DNA of 64,000 bases from Paragemmobacter amnigenus. Lineage in GTDB: Bacteria > Pseudomonadota > Alphaproteobacteria > Rhodobacterales > Rhodobacteraceae. The notes below the pieces were generated by a model. The model did not search any database, had not been told where the DNA came from, and was given only the letters and a program-made list of their open reading frames with translations. The position numbers and the translations under genes are program-made. This document shows, piece after piece, positions 35,436-45,320 of this stretch; the first letter of the stretch is position 1; every line of letters starts with the position of its first letter. Location: positions 202,546 to 266,545 of the forward strand of contig NZ_JAAATX020000007.1 of NCBI RefSeq assembly GCF_009908265.2, read 5' to 3'.

Positions 35436-35879
35436 TTAGTCGTCTTCGCCGACCTCTGCAAGGGCCTCTTTCGGACCTTTGGGCGCATTTTTGGCCCCTG
35501 CCCCGCGCAGGCGGACCGTGGTCTGCGAGGCGGCCCCCTCGCCCGTCTGCTTGGTCACGCGGGCGCGGCCGAAGGGGGGAAGGTTCAGCGTTTCGCCCTT
35601 TTGCAGCGCGGCGCCGAGCGTGGCGAGCGTTGCCTCGACAATGTCCTTGACCGCGCCCTTCTTCTTGCCGTCCAGCGCCTCGACCACGCGGGCGATGAGT
35701 TCCTTTTTCTTGAGCTGGATCACCGGCGCTTTCGCCGCCGTGCGCGGGCTTTCCCCGCTGGCGGGGGCGGCGTCGGCGGGGGCTTCGGTCACGGGGGCCG
35801 TCACCTTGGCGGCCGAGATGCGCGGTTTGGCGGCGGTGGATTTCTTGGTCGCGGATTTCTTGGCGGAACTGGAAGCCAT
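35436..35879 (-). CDS. HU-family DNA-binding protein with Lys/Ala-rich N-terminal tail
   Basis: A 147-residue protein. Residues 1-50 are histone-H1-like (SSSAKKSATKKSTAAKPRIS) and disordered; residues 53-130 match HU/IHF (KKKELIARVVEALDGKKKGA, then GETLNLPPFGRARVTKQTGEG with the beta-arm glycine-rich turn). Such extended HU proteins bind DNA in the nucleoid and occur in alphaproteobacteria; it is not a canonical 90-residue HU. It lies downstream of lon on the same strand, echoing the lon-hupB order of E. coli. AGGG lies about 10 bases before the ATG. Confidence 0.85.
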   Translation of the reverse strand: MASSSAKKSATKKSTAAKPRISAAKVTAPVTEAPADAAPASGESPRTAAKAPVIQLKKKELIARVVEALDGKKKGAVKDIVEATLATLGAALQKGETLNLPPFGRARVTKQTGEGAASQTTVRLRGAGAKNAPKGPKEALAEVGEDD

Positions 35880-35997
35880 GACAAAACTGCCCTGTTGGTG
35901 GGTGCGGCGGGATGCCGATGGGGAAAGATTATCCGCCTTGTGGAAACAATGCCACCCGAAGGGATGGGTTTGCCGCAACTTTCGCACAAGACAAAGG

Positions 35998-36071
35998 GGA
36001 CGGGCCTTGCGGCCCGCCCCCCTGCATCTTCCGGTCTGTGCGCGGCGCGGGACGGGCGTTGTGGCCCGTCC
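35998..36071 (-). terminator. Paired hairpins between lon and the HU gene
   Basis: Two GC-rich hairpins follow the lon stop codon: GGACGGGC-GTTGTG-GCCCGTCC (36050-36071) and CGGGCC-TTGC-GGCCCG (36001-36016). The second is followed in the transcript by TCCCCTTTGTCTT, a weak T-tail. Together they probably reduce read-through from lon into the HU-like gene. Confidence 0.5.
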
Positions 36072-36077
36072 TGCCGG

Positions 36078-38489
36078 TCAGTGCGCCACCTGCGTGGGGG
36101 CGGCATCCGCCGCAGCCTTGGCCGCAGCGGCGGCAGCCTCTTCCGCGGCCTCGTCCCATTCCACGGGTTCGGGCTTGCGGACCAGCGCGTGGGCCAGAAC
36201 CTCGCGCACGTGGCTGACGGGGATGATGGTCAGCCCGTTGCGCACGTTTTCCGGAATCTCCGGCAGGTCCTTGGCGTTCTCCTCGGGGATCAGCACGGTC
36301 TTGATGCCCCCGCGCAGGGCGGCGAGCAGTTTCTCCTTCAGACCGCCGATGGCCAGCGCATTGCCGCGCAGCGTCACCTCGCCCGTCATGGCGATGTCCT
36401 TGCGGACGGGGATGCCCGTCAGGACCGACACGATGGAGGTGACCATGGCCAGACCCGCCGAGGGGCCGTCCTTGGGCGTGGCGCCTTCGGGGACGTGGAC
36501 GTGGATGTCGATGGTTTCGAATTTAGGCGGTTTCACCCCGAGTTCCGGGCTGATGGAGCGGACATAGGACGCCGCCGCCTCGATCGATTCCTTCATCACG
36601 TCGCCGAGCTTGCCGGTCGTCTTCATCCGCCCCTTGCCGGGGAGTTTGAGAGCCTCGATCGACAGCAGGTCGCCGCCGACGCTGGTCCATGCCAGACCCG
36701 TGACGACGCCCACCTGATCTTCCTTCTCGGCCAGACCATAGCGGAAGCGTTTGACGCCAAGGTAGTCTTCCAGCTTGGCGGGCGTCACCTCGACCGTCTT
36801 TTCCTTTTTCTTCACGATCTCGGTCACCGCCTTGCGGGCCAGCTTCGCGATTTCGCGTTCAAGGTTCCGCACGCCCGCCTCGCGGGTATAGGTGCGGATG
36901 ACGTCGGTCAGGGCTTCGTCCGTCATGCGGAATTCGCCCTTGCGCAGGCCGTGCCCTTCGATCTGCTTGGGGATCAGGTGCTGCTTGGCGATCTCGCGCT
37001 TCTCGTCCTCGGTATAGCCCGCCAGCGAAATGATCTCCATCCGGTCCAGCAGGGGGCCGGGCATGTTGTAGGAGTTCGCGGTGGTGATGAACATCACGTT
37101 GGACAGGTCGTATTCCACTTCCAGATAGTGGTCCACGAAGGTCGCGTTCTGTTCGGGGTCCAGCACCTCGAGCATCGCGCTTGCCGGATCGCCGCGGAAG
37201 TCCTGACCCATCTTGTCGATCTCGTCGAGCAGGATGAGGGGGTTGGTCGTCTTGGCCTTTTTCAGCGCCTGGATGATCTTGCCGGGCATGGAGCCGATAT
37301 AGGTGCGCCGGTGGCCGCGGATTTCGGATTCGTCCCGCACCCCGCCAAGCGAGATGCGGATGAATTCGCGCCCCGTGGCCTTGGCGACGGACCGGCCGAG
37401 CGAGGTCTTGCCGACGCCGGGGGGGCCGACGAGGCAGAGGATCGGGCCCTTGAGCTTCGCCGACCGCGCCTGCACGGCAAGATATTCGACGATGCGTTCC
37501 TTGACCTTTTCCAGACCGTAATGGTCCTTGTCCAAGACTTCCTGCGACTTGTGCAGGTCCTTCTTGACCTTGGACTTCACGCCCCACGGCACGCCCAGCA
37601 GCCAGTCGAGGTAGTTCCTCACCACCGTCGCCTCGGCAGACATGGGCGACATGGATTTCAGCTTCTTCAGCTCGGCCTCGGCCTTTTCGCGGGCCTCTTT
37701 CGAGAAGGCGGTCTTCTTGATGCGCTCTTCGAGTTCGGCAATCTCGTTCTGGCCGTCCTCGCCATCGCCCAGCTCGCGCTGGATCGCCTTCATCTGTTCG
37801 TTCAGGTAATATTCCCGCTGCGTCTTCTCCATCTGGGTCTTGACGCGGGACTTGATCTTTTTTTCCACCTGCAGGACGGACATCTCGCCCTGCATCTGGC
37901 CATAGACCTTTTCCAGACGCTCGGCCACGTCGAGGGTTTCCAGAAGCTCCTGCTTCTGGCCCACGTCGATGCCCAGATGGCCCGCGACGAGGTCGGCCAG
38001 ACGGGCCGGTTCGCGGGTTTCGGCCACGGCGGCCAGCGCCTCTTCGGGGATGTTCTTCTTGATCTTGGCGTAGCGTTCGAATTCCTCGGCCACGGCGCGG
38101 ATCAGGGCATCGACCGATGCCTTGTCGCCGGGGGTTTCCGAGAGGGACGCGACGCGGGCCTCGAAGAAGCGGTCATTGGGCAGGAAGTCGGTGATTTTCA
38201 CCCGGCTCTTGCCCTCGACCAGCACCTTCACCGTGCCGTCGGGAAGTTTGAGGAGTTGCAGCACATTGGCCAGCACGCCCACGCGGTAGATCGCATCGGT
38301 GCCGGGATCGTCGACGGAAGGGTCGATCTGCGAGGACAGCAGGATCTGCTTGTCATCGGTCATCACCTCTTCCAATGCGCGCACCGACTTTTCGCGCCCG
38401 ACGAAGAGCGGAACGATCATGTGCGGGAAGACCACGATATCGCGGAGCGGCAGCACCGGATAGCTGGGGGAAAGGGAATCGCTCATCAT
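36078..38489 (-). CDS. lon: ATP-dependent Lon protease
   Basis: An 803-residue LonA. The N-terminal domain begins [20 protein letters not shown], the AAA+ module has Walker [16 protein letters not shown] and Walker [12 protein letters not shown], and the protease domain carries catalytic serine in [15 protein letters not shown] and lysine in [20 protein letters not shown]. It degrades misfolded and regulatory proteins in the cytosol. Two adjacent ATGs at 38489 and 38486 share an AAGGAA site; either is possible. The upstream space of about 230 bases should hold its promoter, but I could not identify a convincing heat-shock element. Confidence 0.98.
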   Translation of the reverse strand: MMSDSLSPSYPVLPLRDIVVFPHMIVPLFVGREKSVRALEEVMTDDKQILLSSQIDPSVDDPGTDAIYRVGVLANVLQLLKLPDGTVKVLVEGKSRVKITDFLPNDRFFEARVASLSETPGDKASVDALIRAVAEEFERYAKIKKNIPEEALAAVAETREPARLADLVAGHLGIDVGQKQELLETLDVAERLEKVYGQMQGEMSVLQVEKKIKSRVKTQMEKTQREYYLNEQMKAIQRELGDGEDGQNEIAELEERIKKTAFSKEAREKAEAELKKLKSMSPMSAEATVVRNYLDWLLGVPWGVKSKVKKDLHKSQEVLDKDHYGLEKVKERIVEYLAVQARSAKLKGPILCLVGPPGVGKTSLGRSVAKATGREFIRISLGGVRDESEIRGHRRTYIGSMPGKIIQALKKAKTTNPLILLDEIDKMGQDFRGDPASAMLEVLDPEQNATFVDHYLEVEYDLSNVMFITTANSYNMPGPLLDRMEIISLAGYTEDEKREIAKQHLIPKQIEGHGLRKGEFRMTDEALTDVIRTYTREAGVRNLEREIAKLARKAVTEIVKKKEKTVEVTPAKLEDYLGVKRFRYGLAEKEDQVGVVTGLAWTSVGGDLLSIEALKLPGKGRMKTTGKLGDVMKESIEAAASYVRSISPELGVKPPKFETIDIHVHVPEGATPKDGPSAGLAMVTSIVSVLTGIPVRKDIAMTGEVTLRGNALAIGGLKEKLLAALRGGIKTVLIPEENAKDLPEIPENVRNGLTIIPVSHVREVLAHALVRKPEPVEWDEAAEEAAAAAAKAAADAAPTQVAH

Positions 38490-38720
38490 ATTTCCTTGTC
38501 TGGCAGGAAGGCTCTGGTCCCGACTGGCGGCAACGCCCGGCCTTCCCCTGTTCGGCTTCCATATCTGGTGGTCGGGCAGGTCTGAGTCAACCAGCCGTCA
38601 CCTACACTTGCGCCCATCTTGCGCCTGTGGCGCGGCGGGGGCAAGCGGGCTTTGGTCTGGTGGGCGGGTGGACCTTTCGCCGTGGCGAAGGGGGTTTTCC
38701 AAAGTGGGGCGGCCGCAGGA

Positions 38721-39851
38721 TCAGAGCGGGTCGATGTCGCCCTCGGCCCGTTTCGCGTGGAAATCCGCCACGAACCCCGCCAGCCGCCCGCCCGCGATGG
38801 CATCGCGCAGGCCCTGCATCAGCTCTTGGTAGTAATGCAGGTTGTGCCATGTCAGCAGCATGGAGGCGATGATTTCCTGCGCGCGGTTGACGTGGTGCAG
38901 ATAGGCGCGGGAATAGTTGCGGCAGGCGGGACAGGTGCAATCCTCGTCCAGCGGGCGGGGGTCGTCCTGATGGCGGGCGTTCTTGATGTTGATCTGCCCG
39001 CGCCGCGTCCATGCCTGCCCCGTGCGGCCCGAACGTGACGGCAGGACGCAATCCATCATGTCGATCCCGCGTTCCACCGCACCCACGATGTCATCGGGCT
39101 TGCCCACGCCCATCAGATAGCGGGGGCGATCCTCGGGCAGGAAGCCGGGGGCATAGTCGAGGACGGAGAACATCGCCTCCTGCCCCTCGCCCACGGCAAG
39201 GCCGCCGACGGCGTACCCATCGAAACCGATGGACTTGAGCGCCTCGGCCGATTCCTCGCGCAGATCGCGCGTGACGCCGCCCTGCATGATACCGAAGAGC
39301 GCGTGGCCCGGACGGTCGCCGAATGCATCGCGCGACCGCTGCGCCCACCGCATGGACAGGCGCATGGACTTTGCCACCTCCTCCTCGGTCGCGGGAAGGG
39401 CGGGGCATTCGTCGAAGCACATGACGATGTCGGAGCCGAGAAGCTTCTGGATCTCCATGCTGCGCTCGGGGGTCAGCATGTGTTTCGACCCGTCGATATG
39501 GGACGAGAAGCGCACCCCTTCCTCGGTCAGTTTCCGCAAGGAGGCCAGCGACATGACCTGAAACCCGCCGCTGTCGGTCAGGATGGGGCGGTCCCAGTTC
39601 ATGAATTTGTGCAACCCGCCCAGGCGGGCGATGCGTTCCGCCGTGGGGCGCAGCATCAGGTGATAGGTATTGCCCAGAAGGATATCCGCCCCCGTGGCGC
39701 GGACGCTGTCGGGCATCATCGCCTTGACCGTGGCCGCCGTGCCCACGGGCATGAAGGCGGGCGTGCGGATCTCGCCCCGCGTGGTCTGGATGACGCCCGT
39801 GCGCGCCTTGCCGTCGGTGGCATGGACGGTGAAGCCGAAACCCTGCGCCAT
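38721..39851 (-). CDS. tgt: tRNA-guanine(34) transglycosylase
   Basis: A 376-residue bacterial Tgt, which exchanges guanine-34 for preQ1 in GUN-anticodon tRNAs, including the tRNA-Asp in this window. Motifs are [20 protein letters not shown] near residue 55, the general-acid aspartate in [18 protein letters not shown], the nucleophile aspartate in [20 protein letters not shown], and the zinc ligands [17 protein letters not shown]. It is the next enzyme partner of QueA, which lies 30 kb away at 8049-9083. Length and motifs are typical. Confidence 0.97.
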   Translation of the reverse strand: MAQGFGFTVHATDGKARTGVIQTTRGEIRTPAFMPVGTAATVKAMMPDSVRATGADILLGNTYHLMLRPTAERIARLGGLHKFMNWDRPILTDSGGFQVMSLASLRKLTEEGVRFSSHIDGSKHMLTPERSMEIQKLLGSDIVMCFDECPALPATEEEVAKSMRLSMRWAQRSRDAFGDRPGHALFGIMQGGVTRDLREESAEALKSIGFDGYAVGGLAVGEGQEAMFSVLDYAPGFLPEDRPRYLMGVGKPDDIVGAVERGIDMMDCVLPSRSGRTGQAWTRRGQINIKNARHQDDPRPLDEDCTCPACRNYSRAYLHHVNRAQEIIASMLLTWHNLHYYQELMQGLRDAIAGGRLAGFVADFHAKRAEGDIDPL

Positions 39852-39934
39852 CTGTCGTGATCCTTCGTGGAAAGCGGTTCTTCCTTGCCGCGAAGGGGCG
39901 GCAGGGGCAAGCCTCTTTCCCCCTTGCGGCGGGG

Positions 39935-41566
39935 TCAGTGCCGGTGCCGCGCGGGGTGGCGCTGGGGCGGGTGGGGGTCGTCCCCGTCCAGCGCGCGGCG
40001 CAGGCGGCGGATCAGAGCGTTGCGGGTGCGTTCGTCGGGGGTGGCACGCAGCGCCTCGTTCATATCCAGCATCAGGCGCGAGACGTCGTTGTGCCAGTCG
40101 AGGCGGGCCACCTGTTCGGGCGCAAGGCGCGGGGGGGCGCTGCCCGCCTGTTTGACATAGCCGTCGGCAGTCAGGCGGAAGCTATCGTCCAGCGCGGGGA
40201 TGACGCGGGCGTCCGACGGGACCACCCCTTCAAGACGGGCGGCAAGGCCCGCCTGCGCCTCTTCCTCGCCATGGACAAGGAACAGCGCGTGGCGGATGGG
40301 CAGGCGGTCGCGGATCCATGCCACCAGTTCCGGCCCGTCCGCATGGCCGGAATAGAGGTCGATCGACCGGATGCGGGCGCGGACAGGGAATTCCTCGCCC
40401 TGTATCCGCACCTGCCGCGCGCCGTCCTGCAACAGGCGGCCCAAGGTCGCCTCGGCCTGATAGCCCACCAGCAGGAGCGTGGCCGCCTCAAGCGAAAGCC
40501 AGTTCTTCAGGTGGTGGCGGATGCGCCCCGCCTCGCACATGCCCGAGGCGGCAAGGATGATGTGAAAGCCCCGCGCATGGGCCAGCGCGCGGGACTGTTC
40601 CACGGTTTCGGTGAAATGCAGGTGGTGGGATTTCAGCCCGTCCACCAGCGCCGCGCCGTTTTCCAGTTCGCGCGCATGGCTGCGGAAGATGGCGGTGGCG
40701 CGGGTCGCCATGGGGCTGTCGACATGGACGGGGCAGAAGGGGATGTCGCCCGCCATCATCAGCGTGGTCAGGTCCGCGATCAGTTCCTGCGCGCGTTCCA
40801 CGGCGAAGGTGGGGATCATGAGCACGCCGTCGTCGCGCCATGCGGCCTTCACCTCGTCGCGCAGGGTGGCGCGGCGGTGTCCGGCGCTGGCCTCGATCCG
40901 GTCGACATCGCCATAGGTGGATTCGCAGATCACATAGTCGAAGCCGGAGGGCGCAATAGGATCGGGTTGCAGCAGTTTTGCATCCGGCCCGATGTCGCCG
41001 GAGAAAAGCAGGCGCAGGGGCGTGTTCTCGCCCGAAAGCTCCACCTCGACCGAGGCAGAGCCCAGAAGGTGGCCCGCATTCCACAGCCGCGCGCGGACGC
41101 CCGGCAGGACGGTGAACCAGTCCTCCATCCCCTCGGGGCGGAGAAGGTCCAGCGTGCGCGCCGCATCCCGCGCGTCATAGATGGGCGAGACATCCTCGCC
41201 CCCTTTCCGCCGGTTGCGGCGGTTGAGCATCTCGACCTCGCTCTCCTGTATGTGCGCGCTGTCGGGCAGCATCACGCCGCAAAGGTCGGCGGTGCCCGCG
41301 CTGGCATGGATCGCCCCCTTGAACCCGTCGCGGACGAGACGGGGCAGAAGGCCGGAATGGTCAATATGGGCGTGGGTCAGGATGACCGCGCGCAGGGTGG
41401 CGGGGTCGAAGGGAAAGGGGCGGTAATTCAGCGCCTTTTCCGTCTTCGACCCCTGGAACATGCCGCAATCGACCAGCACAGCCCCCGCCGCCGTCTCAAG
41501 CCGGAAGCACGATCCGGTGACCGCCCGCGCCGCGCCGTGGAAGGACAGGACGGGATCGCGTGTCAT
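39935..41566 (-). CDS. MBL-fold/beta-CASP RNA-processing-like exonuclease
   Basis: A 543-residue metallo-beta-lactamase of the beta-CASP type. The zinc motif HxHxDH is in [16 protein letters not shown] (about residue 60), followed by [29 protein letters not shown], the beta-CASP region [19 protein letters not shown] and the later motifs [19 protein letters not shown] and [17 protein letters not shown]. Relatives include RNase J- and CPSF-73-like nucleases. The start overlaps the end of the DUF1989 gene by four bases. A basic tail ends the protein. RNA is the expected substrate but DNA cannot be excluded. Confidence 0.85.
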   Translation of the reverse strand: MTRDPVLSFHGAARAVTGSCFRLETAAGAVLVDCGMFQGSKTEKALNYRPFPFDPATLRAVILTHAHIDHSGLLPRLVRDGFKGAIHASAGTADLCGVMLPDSAHIQESEVEMLNRRNRRKGGEDVSPIYDARDAARTLDLLRPEGMEDWFTVLPGVRARLWNAGHLLGSASVEVELSGENTPLRLLFSGDIGPDAKLLQPDPIAPSGFDYVICESTYGDVDRIEASAGHRRATLRDEVKAAWRDDGVLMIPTFAVERAQELIADLTTLMMAGDIPFCPVHVDSPMATRATAIFRSHARELENGAALVDGLKSHHLHFTETVEQSRALAHARGFHIILAASGMCEAGRIRHHLKNWLSLEAATLLLVGYQAEATLGRLLQDGARQVRIQGEEFPVRARIRSIDLYSGHADGPELVAWIRDRLPIRHALFLVHGEEEAQAGLAARLEGVVPSDARVIPALDDSFRLTADGYVKQAGSAPPRLAPEQVARLDWHNDVSRLMLDMNEALRATPDERTRNALIRRLRRALDGDDPHPPQRHPARHRH

Positions 41567-42153
41567 TCCAGCACCTCGAACTCCACCTCGACAGGGCGGC
41601 AGTCGCGCCCGTTGATGGGCACCATGTCCTGCGGGCAGGCGGACATGACGACGACGCAGTCGATCATCGCGCGCAGGATCACGAAATCGCCGGGTTTCGA
41701 CAGCGGCTCGCCCCATGTGATGCGGCCATCGGGGGCGATGGGGATGTTCATCCACAGGTTCAGGGGGCTGGGCGTCTCGGTCCGCGGAAAGCCCAGCATG
41801 GCCAGCGCGGCATGCAGGTTGTCGGTGCAGTTGTCGTGATAATCGGTGCATCCCAGCGCGCGGTAGCGGTGCACGTCGCAGGCGGCAATCACCGTGTCGT
41901 GGCGGCCGGGCGAGGTGTCCTCTTCCAGCGTCAGGATGGGGCGGCGGCGATTCGTGACCAGCGCGTCGCCCTTGGCCGGAAAGACCGACCCGATGGCCCC
42001 GTGCAGATGTTCCATCGACAGGAATTCCGTCGGATCATCGGCGTTGAAGGCCCATGTATCCACCACCTGCGTCCCGTGCGTGTTGACGATGCGGATCGCC
42101 TGCCCTGCCCGCAGCCTGACCGCCCTGCCCCGCCGTGCCGGAACCGTCTCCAT
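41563..42153 (-). CDS. DUF1989 (urea carboxylase-associated family) protein
   Basis: A 196-residue DUF1989 protein. Typical segments are LRAGQAIRIVNTHGTQVVDT, CDVHRYRALGCTDYHDNCTD with several cysteines, and a tail VVVMSACPQDMVPINGRDCRPVEVEF. Family members occur beside urea carboxylase genes but have no confirmed activity. Here no urea-metabolism genes are near; instead it overlaps (ATGA) the beta-CASP metallo-hydrolase, an unusual partner. GGAGGG precedes the ATG. Identity of the domain is good; function unknown. Confidence 0.83.
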   Translation of the reverse strand: METVPARRGRAVRLRAGQAIRIVNTHGTQVVDTWAFNADDPTEFLSMEHLHGAIGSVFPAKGDALVTNRRRPILTLEEDTSPGRHDTVIAACDVHRYRALGCTDYHDNCTDNLHAALAMLGFPRTETPSPLNLWMNIPIAPDGRITWGEPLSKPGDFVILRAMIDCVVVMSACPQDMVPINGRDCRPVEVEFEVLE

Positions 42154-42278
42154 CCCCTGCCCTCCGTCCCTTGGTCCGATGTCAGGATGGGCAGTTGCGC
42201 GGCAAGGTGCAATCCCCGCCCGAAGGGAGGGCCGATCGCGCTTGACGCGGGGCGCGCGCGAGGGCGAAGGTCGGCGGC

Positions 42279-42884
42279 ATGGACGCGCATATCCTGATCC
42301 TCGCTGCCGGTTATTCCTCGCGGATGCGGGGTGGGGACAAGCTGATGGAAGAGGTTGCGGGGCAGCCGCAGATCGCCCGCATCGCGCGGGCGGCGCTGGC
42401 GACGGGGCTGGGGGTGACGGTGGCGCTGCCGCCGGACCGTCCGGCGCGCGGGCAGGCGCTTGCGGGGCTGGGCGTGGCGCGGGTCACGGTGCCCGAGCCG
42501 GCGCAGGGCATGGCGGCCAGTCTGGTGGCAGGGCTTGCGGCGGTGCCTGCGGGGGCGGGTGTGCTGCTGCTGCTGGCCGACCTGCCCGAAATCACGGGCG
42601 CGGATCTGGAACGGATGCTGGAGGAATGGCGCGCCGAGCCGCAGGCTATACTGCGCGGCGCGGCAGCGGACGGGACGGCGGGGCATCCCGTCTGCTTTCC
42701 GCCCGACCTGCGCGAGGAGTTGCTGGCGCTGAAAGGGGACGAGGGCGCACGTTCCATCCTTGTGCGCCACCGCGCGCGGCTGCGGCTGGTGCCCCTGCCC
42801 GACCGCCACGCCACCACCGATCTGGACACGCCCGAGGAGTGGGCCGCCTGGCGCGCGGCCACCGCTGCGGCGACGCCCCGCTGA
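42279..42884 (+). CDS. MocA-like molybdenum-cofactor nucleotidyltransferase family protein
   Basis: A 201-residue protein of the MobA/MocA nucleotidyltransferase family. The nucleotide-binding signature ILILAAGYSSRMRGGDKLME is at residues 4-23, LLLLADLPEITGADLERML contains the metal-binding aspartate, and GTAGHPVCFPPDLREELLAL follows. MocA attaches CMP to molybdopterin for oxidoreductases of the xanthine dehydrogenase type. The GGDKL rather than GxxK spacing is usual for the family. No molybdoenzyme lies next to it, so the cofactor role is inferred. Confidence 0.8.
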   Translation: MDAHILILAAGYSSRMRGGDKLMEEVAGQPQIARIARAALATGLGVTVALPPDRPARGQALAGLGVARVTVPEPAQGMAASLVAGLAAVPAGAGVLLLLADLPEITGADLERMLEEWRAEPQAILRGAAADGTAGHPVCFPPDLREELLALKGDEGARSILVRHRARLRLVPLPDRHATTDLDTPEEWAAWRAATAAATPR

Positions 42885-42897
42885 CCGGCAGGCCTGC

Positions 42898-43107
42898 TCA
42901 GCGCCGCTGGCGGGGCGTCAGGTCGAAGCCGATGCGCGGCTTGGCATAGACAAGAGGGGTGCCGTCGGGGCCGAGAAGTCGGGCCATGCGGTTGCCGCTT
43001 TCCTGCACTTCCTGCCCCAGCGTCTTGCCCCATTGGTCCATGTCATGGTCGAACCAGTGCTGGGTGACGTTCAGCATACCCATATTCGTGTCGCAGCGGT
43101 GCTTCAT
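42898..43107 (-). CDS. Small hypothetical protein
   Basis: A 69-residue soluble protein (KHRCDTNMGMLNVTQHWFDH at the start, DGTPLVYAKPRIGFDLTPRQ at the end). The AAGGGGGAACC site ends 4 bases before the ATG and the codon use looks normal, which supports it being real. No family is recognised. It converges on the nucleotidyltransferase gene with a 13-base gap. Confidence 0.55.
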   Translation of the reverse strand: MKHRCDTNMGMLNVTQHWFDHDMDQWGKTLGQEVQESGNRMARLLGPDGTPLVYAKPRIGFDLTPRQRR

Positions 43108-43227
43108 TGTGGTTCCCCCTTGATGGTGCGGGGGGACTATCGCGCCGCGGCACGGGCGCGGCAATGCAACCGGTGGATGTGGCGCCACCGTCTAAAGTAT
43201 TGCGTGAACGGGATTTCTTGCGCCAGA

Positions 43228-43452
43228 TCAATCCGGCTGCCCGCGCGGGCGGCGGGCGTTCCCGCCCGTCTCGCCGCCTGCGGCACCCGGGGCGGGGCGT
43301 TCCGGCGACTCGGCCCGTTGCGCCGGTTCCGCCTGCCCTGCCGCCCGTTCCGCCGCGCGCTCGGATGCGCCGCGCCGCGCGGCCTCGACCGCCTTGGCGA
43401 TGCCGCCGGTGCGGTCCTGCGCGGTGCCCTACCGTGCCTTCTTGCCTGCCAT
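43228..43452 (-). pseudogene. Small coding frame interrupted by an amber codon
   Basis: Begins ATG (MAGKKAR) behind AAGGGCAGACC, then TAG at codon 8, then 66 more codons in frame with strong G/C third-position bias (GTAQDRTGGIAKAVEAARRG, ending RPRGQPD) before TGA. The continuation has no alternative start. It is either a pseudogene, a base-call error (TAC would give Tyr), or chance. The protein would be short, basic and disordered; no family is recognised. Confidence 0.35.
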
Positions 43453-43638
43453 GGTCTGCCCTTTCCGCCGGAAGTCTTGCCAGAAACGCCCGCAGGCCGC
43501 CGCGTGGTTCCGACCGCCATGGCCGTTTGGCGGAAAGACGCGCCGCAGGGGCGCGCGGCTATACGCAAGCGGCCCTGTGCGCGGCGGCGCTCCGGTATAT
43601 TTGATCAAAACCTGCGGCGACTTTGCCGCAGCACAGAG

Positions 43639-43672
43639 CAGTCCGCACCATAGCTGCCCCCGGTGCGGACTG
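43639..43672. repeat. 11-bp stem hairpin
   Basis: CAGTCCGCACC and GGTGCGGACTG pair perfectly around a 12-base loop. There is no T-run and no obvious gene on either side that it would terminate. It lies at the border where base composition changes. Confidence 0.4.
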
Positions 43673-43872
43673 TTCCTCTGGCGCGGGTGAGGCCGCAAGG
43701 CCCGACCACCGCCACGGCACTGCGCGCGAAAGATAGGCCCCTGCCCCAAAAGGGACTGGGTACCGTCTACAGCTGCCCGGACGCCTTCAGGGAGTGTCTT
43801 GAGGATTGGAAAGGACAACTGCGCTTCAAGCGCGTCGCCCCCACAGGTTGCCTCGACACCCCTATGCGGCGA

Positions 43873-45000
43873 TCAGTCAGGTCCAGACGCCGGATTTTGC
43901 TGTGTTGCACGCGGCAGGTTTATTGTGACAGAGAAGATGGAGTTCACATAATCGATGGCAATTCTGCCGTTCAACATTTCCGTCAGGTGCTTTGCTATCG
44001 CCAGCCCCAACCCGGAACCGGATTTCCCCGAAACGTGGGAACCACGGTAAAACGGATCAAACAGGCGATCCAACGCTATTCCTTGCGGTGCGATATGCGT
44101 ATTTGAAAAACGGATTGTGGCCAGAGTTTCAGTGTCCTGCCCTTCCTCCGCGCCGACCACCCTGATCAACGAACCGGGAGCGGCGTATTTGCTTGCGTTC
44201 TCCATGATCTGCTTGAACAATTGCAGGATCATGGAATGCTCGGCCCATACAAGCAGGCCACGGTCGCCCTCGAACACCACCGTATCGGCCAAGCCTAGTT
44301 TTTGCTGCGTCTCTACCACAATATCGTAAACTGATATGGCTCTGGCCTCCATCGCTTTTTCCATATCATCCGATCTGGAAAACAATCCAACCTGCTCGAC
44401 CACCTGCAGTAGATCATCGATGGATTTGCGGACGCGGCTTGCCTTTCGGGGTTCCATCGATCGACTGTCAAAGCACAGGCTGATCACGGCCAGAGCATTG
44501 CGGACTTCATGTTCAAGCACCGAGTTAAGCATCCTGCGAAACTCGATCTCGCGCAGCTTTAGTTCGGTTTTCTGCTTTTCTTCAGCCAGGACACGCGCGG
44601 AAATATCCCTGGATACACCTGCCAGAAAGCTGAATTTCCCCTGTGCATCAAAGACCGGAACGGCATAGACGTCGGTTTTGATAATCGACCCGTCGGCATG
44701 ATAGTAATCCAAGGTTCCTTGAAAAGGATCTGGTTTCCGGCCTGCTGCGATCTCACCAAGCATGTACATGAAATAGGCAACGGAACGTTTCGCCGACTCC
44801 GGAGGATGGACATCCTCCAGTTTCTGATGCCGCGCCTCGTCTGGCGTAATCCCACGCAAGAGATGGATTGCCGGACTCACATAGGTGACGGACCCATCCG
44901 GAGCCATGAGCCAGAGAACATCCCGAGAGAAGTCGAAAAGTTCCTTGAAGGTATCGATCACAAGCATATTCGGCCATGGGTCGCCTGTGCGTGGTTCCAT
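43873..45000 (-). CDS. PAS-domain sensor histidine kinase, orphan, low G+C
   Basis: A 375-residue cytoplasmic kinase: one PAS domain at about residues 17-140 (LWLMAPDGSVTYVSPAIHLL, FLAGVSRDISARV), a HisKA-like helix pair with the phospho-acceptor in NSVLEHEVRNALAVI (H near residue 164), and a HATPase_c domain with the N-box KQIMENASKYA and G-box GKSGSGLGLAIAKHL. No membrane helix, and no photoactive cysteine motif in the PAS domain. No response regulator is adjacent. The gene is clearly lower in G+C (roughly half) than its flanks (about two thirds or more) and is next to tRNA-Leu, so horizontal acquisition is likely. The signal and target are unknown. Confidence 0.88.
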   Translation of the reverse strand: MEPRTGDPWPNMLVIDTFKELFDFSRDVLWLMAPDGSVTYVSPAIHLLRGITPDEARHQKLEDVHPPESAKRSVAYFMYMLGEIAAGRKPDPFQGTLDYYHADGSIIKTDVYAVPVFDAQGKFSFLAGVSRDISARVLAEEKQKTELKLREIEFRRMLNSVLEHEVRNALAVISLCFDSRSMEPRKASRVRKSIDDLLQVVEQVGLFSRSDDMEKAMEARAISVYDIVVETQQKLGLADTVVFEGDRGLLVWAEHSMILQLFKQIMENASKYAAPGSLIRVVGAEEGQDTETLATIRFSNTHIAPQGIALDRLFDPFYRGSHVSGKSGSGLGLAIAKHLTEMLNGRIAIDYVNSIFSVTINLPRATQQNPASGPD

Positions 45001-45320
45001 GTCGATTACCTTGAGCTTTTGGGGTGGTCCGGCGTTTTTTGCCAGTGCCGGATGACATATCCAATTTTCATCCCGTCACAAAGACAATTCCGTCCAACTC
45101 GAAGGTATCGGACACCGCTTTGCACATGCCGGAGCGGGGAAGTGCAACCGGACCTGCGGGGGTGCGTGACATGGAGCAATGGCCCTTTCTACCCTGCGTT
45201 CGAAGGAAAAGACGCCGTCCATGAGGAACGAGAAAGGGCCGATTTGTCATAGGCCAATGCCCTGCGCCCGTGTGGTTTCGTCAAGAAAATCAAGGCGTAA
45301 CAACGGGATATCGGCTAAGC
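45001..45320. other. 320-base gap between the kinase gene and tRNA-Leu
   Basis: Intermediate base composition, with a striking 60-base hairpin at 45181-45240. Short open frames on both strands (for example 45068-45250) lack convincing starts or composition and are not called. It may be the remnant of whatever brought in the kinase gene. Confidence 0.45.
45181..45240. repeat. 60-base long hairpin
   Basis: GGCCCTTTCT (45181-45190) pairs with AGAAAGGGCC (45231-45240), and CGTTC (45197-45201) pairs with GAACG (45226-45230), leaving a 6-base bulge and a 24-base loop. The outer arms are perfect, too long for chance in a 300-base gap. Possible readings: a structured RNA, a mobile-element end or a terminator. 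Confidence 0.5.

Larger units (their letters stand above)
43108..43872. other. 765-base region without a clear intact gene
   Basis: Holds the amber-interrupted small frame (43228-43452), the hairpin at 43639-43672 and the GGTATATTTG motif near 43592-43601, which resembles the lead of the double-hairpin element at 4526. From about 43730 onward the G+C falls toward that of the histidine kinase gene. It looks like the left border of an accessory segment. Several overlapping open frames exist but none has convincing start or protein character. Confidence 0.5.

Noticed and set aside
35424..38585. A 1,053-codon plus-strand frame across the HU gene and lon
   Set aside because: Antisense of lon and HU, with histidine/glycine-rich random-looking content and no recognised domain.
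38490..38720. Heat-shock type promoter before lon
   Set aside because: TTGACT and ATATGG are present on the minus strand but the spacer is about 20 bases; this is not convincing enough to annotate.
43137..43568. 143-codon minus-strand arginine-rich frame
   Set aside because: It overlaps the better-composed amber-interrupted frame, has no ribosome site and reads as low-complexity Arg/Pro.
45068..45250. 60-codon minus-strand frame near tRNA-Leu
   Set aside because: Poor start, no family and atypical composition; the region is better explained by the hairpin at 45181-45240.
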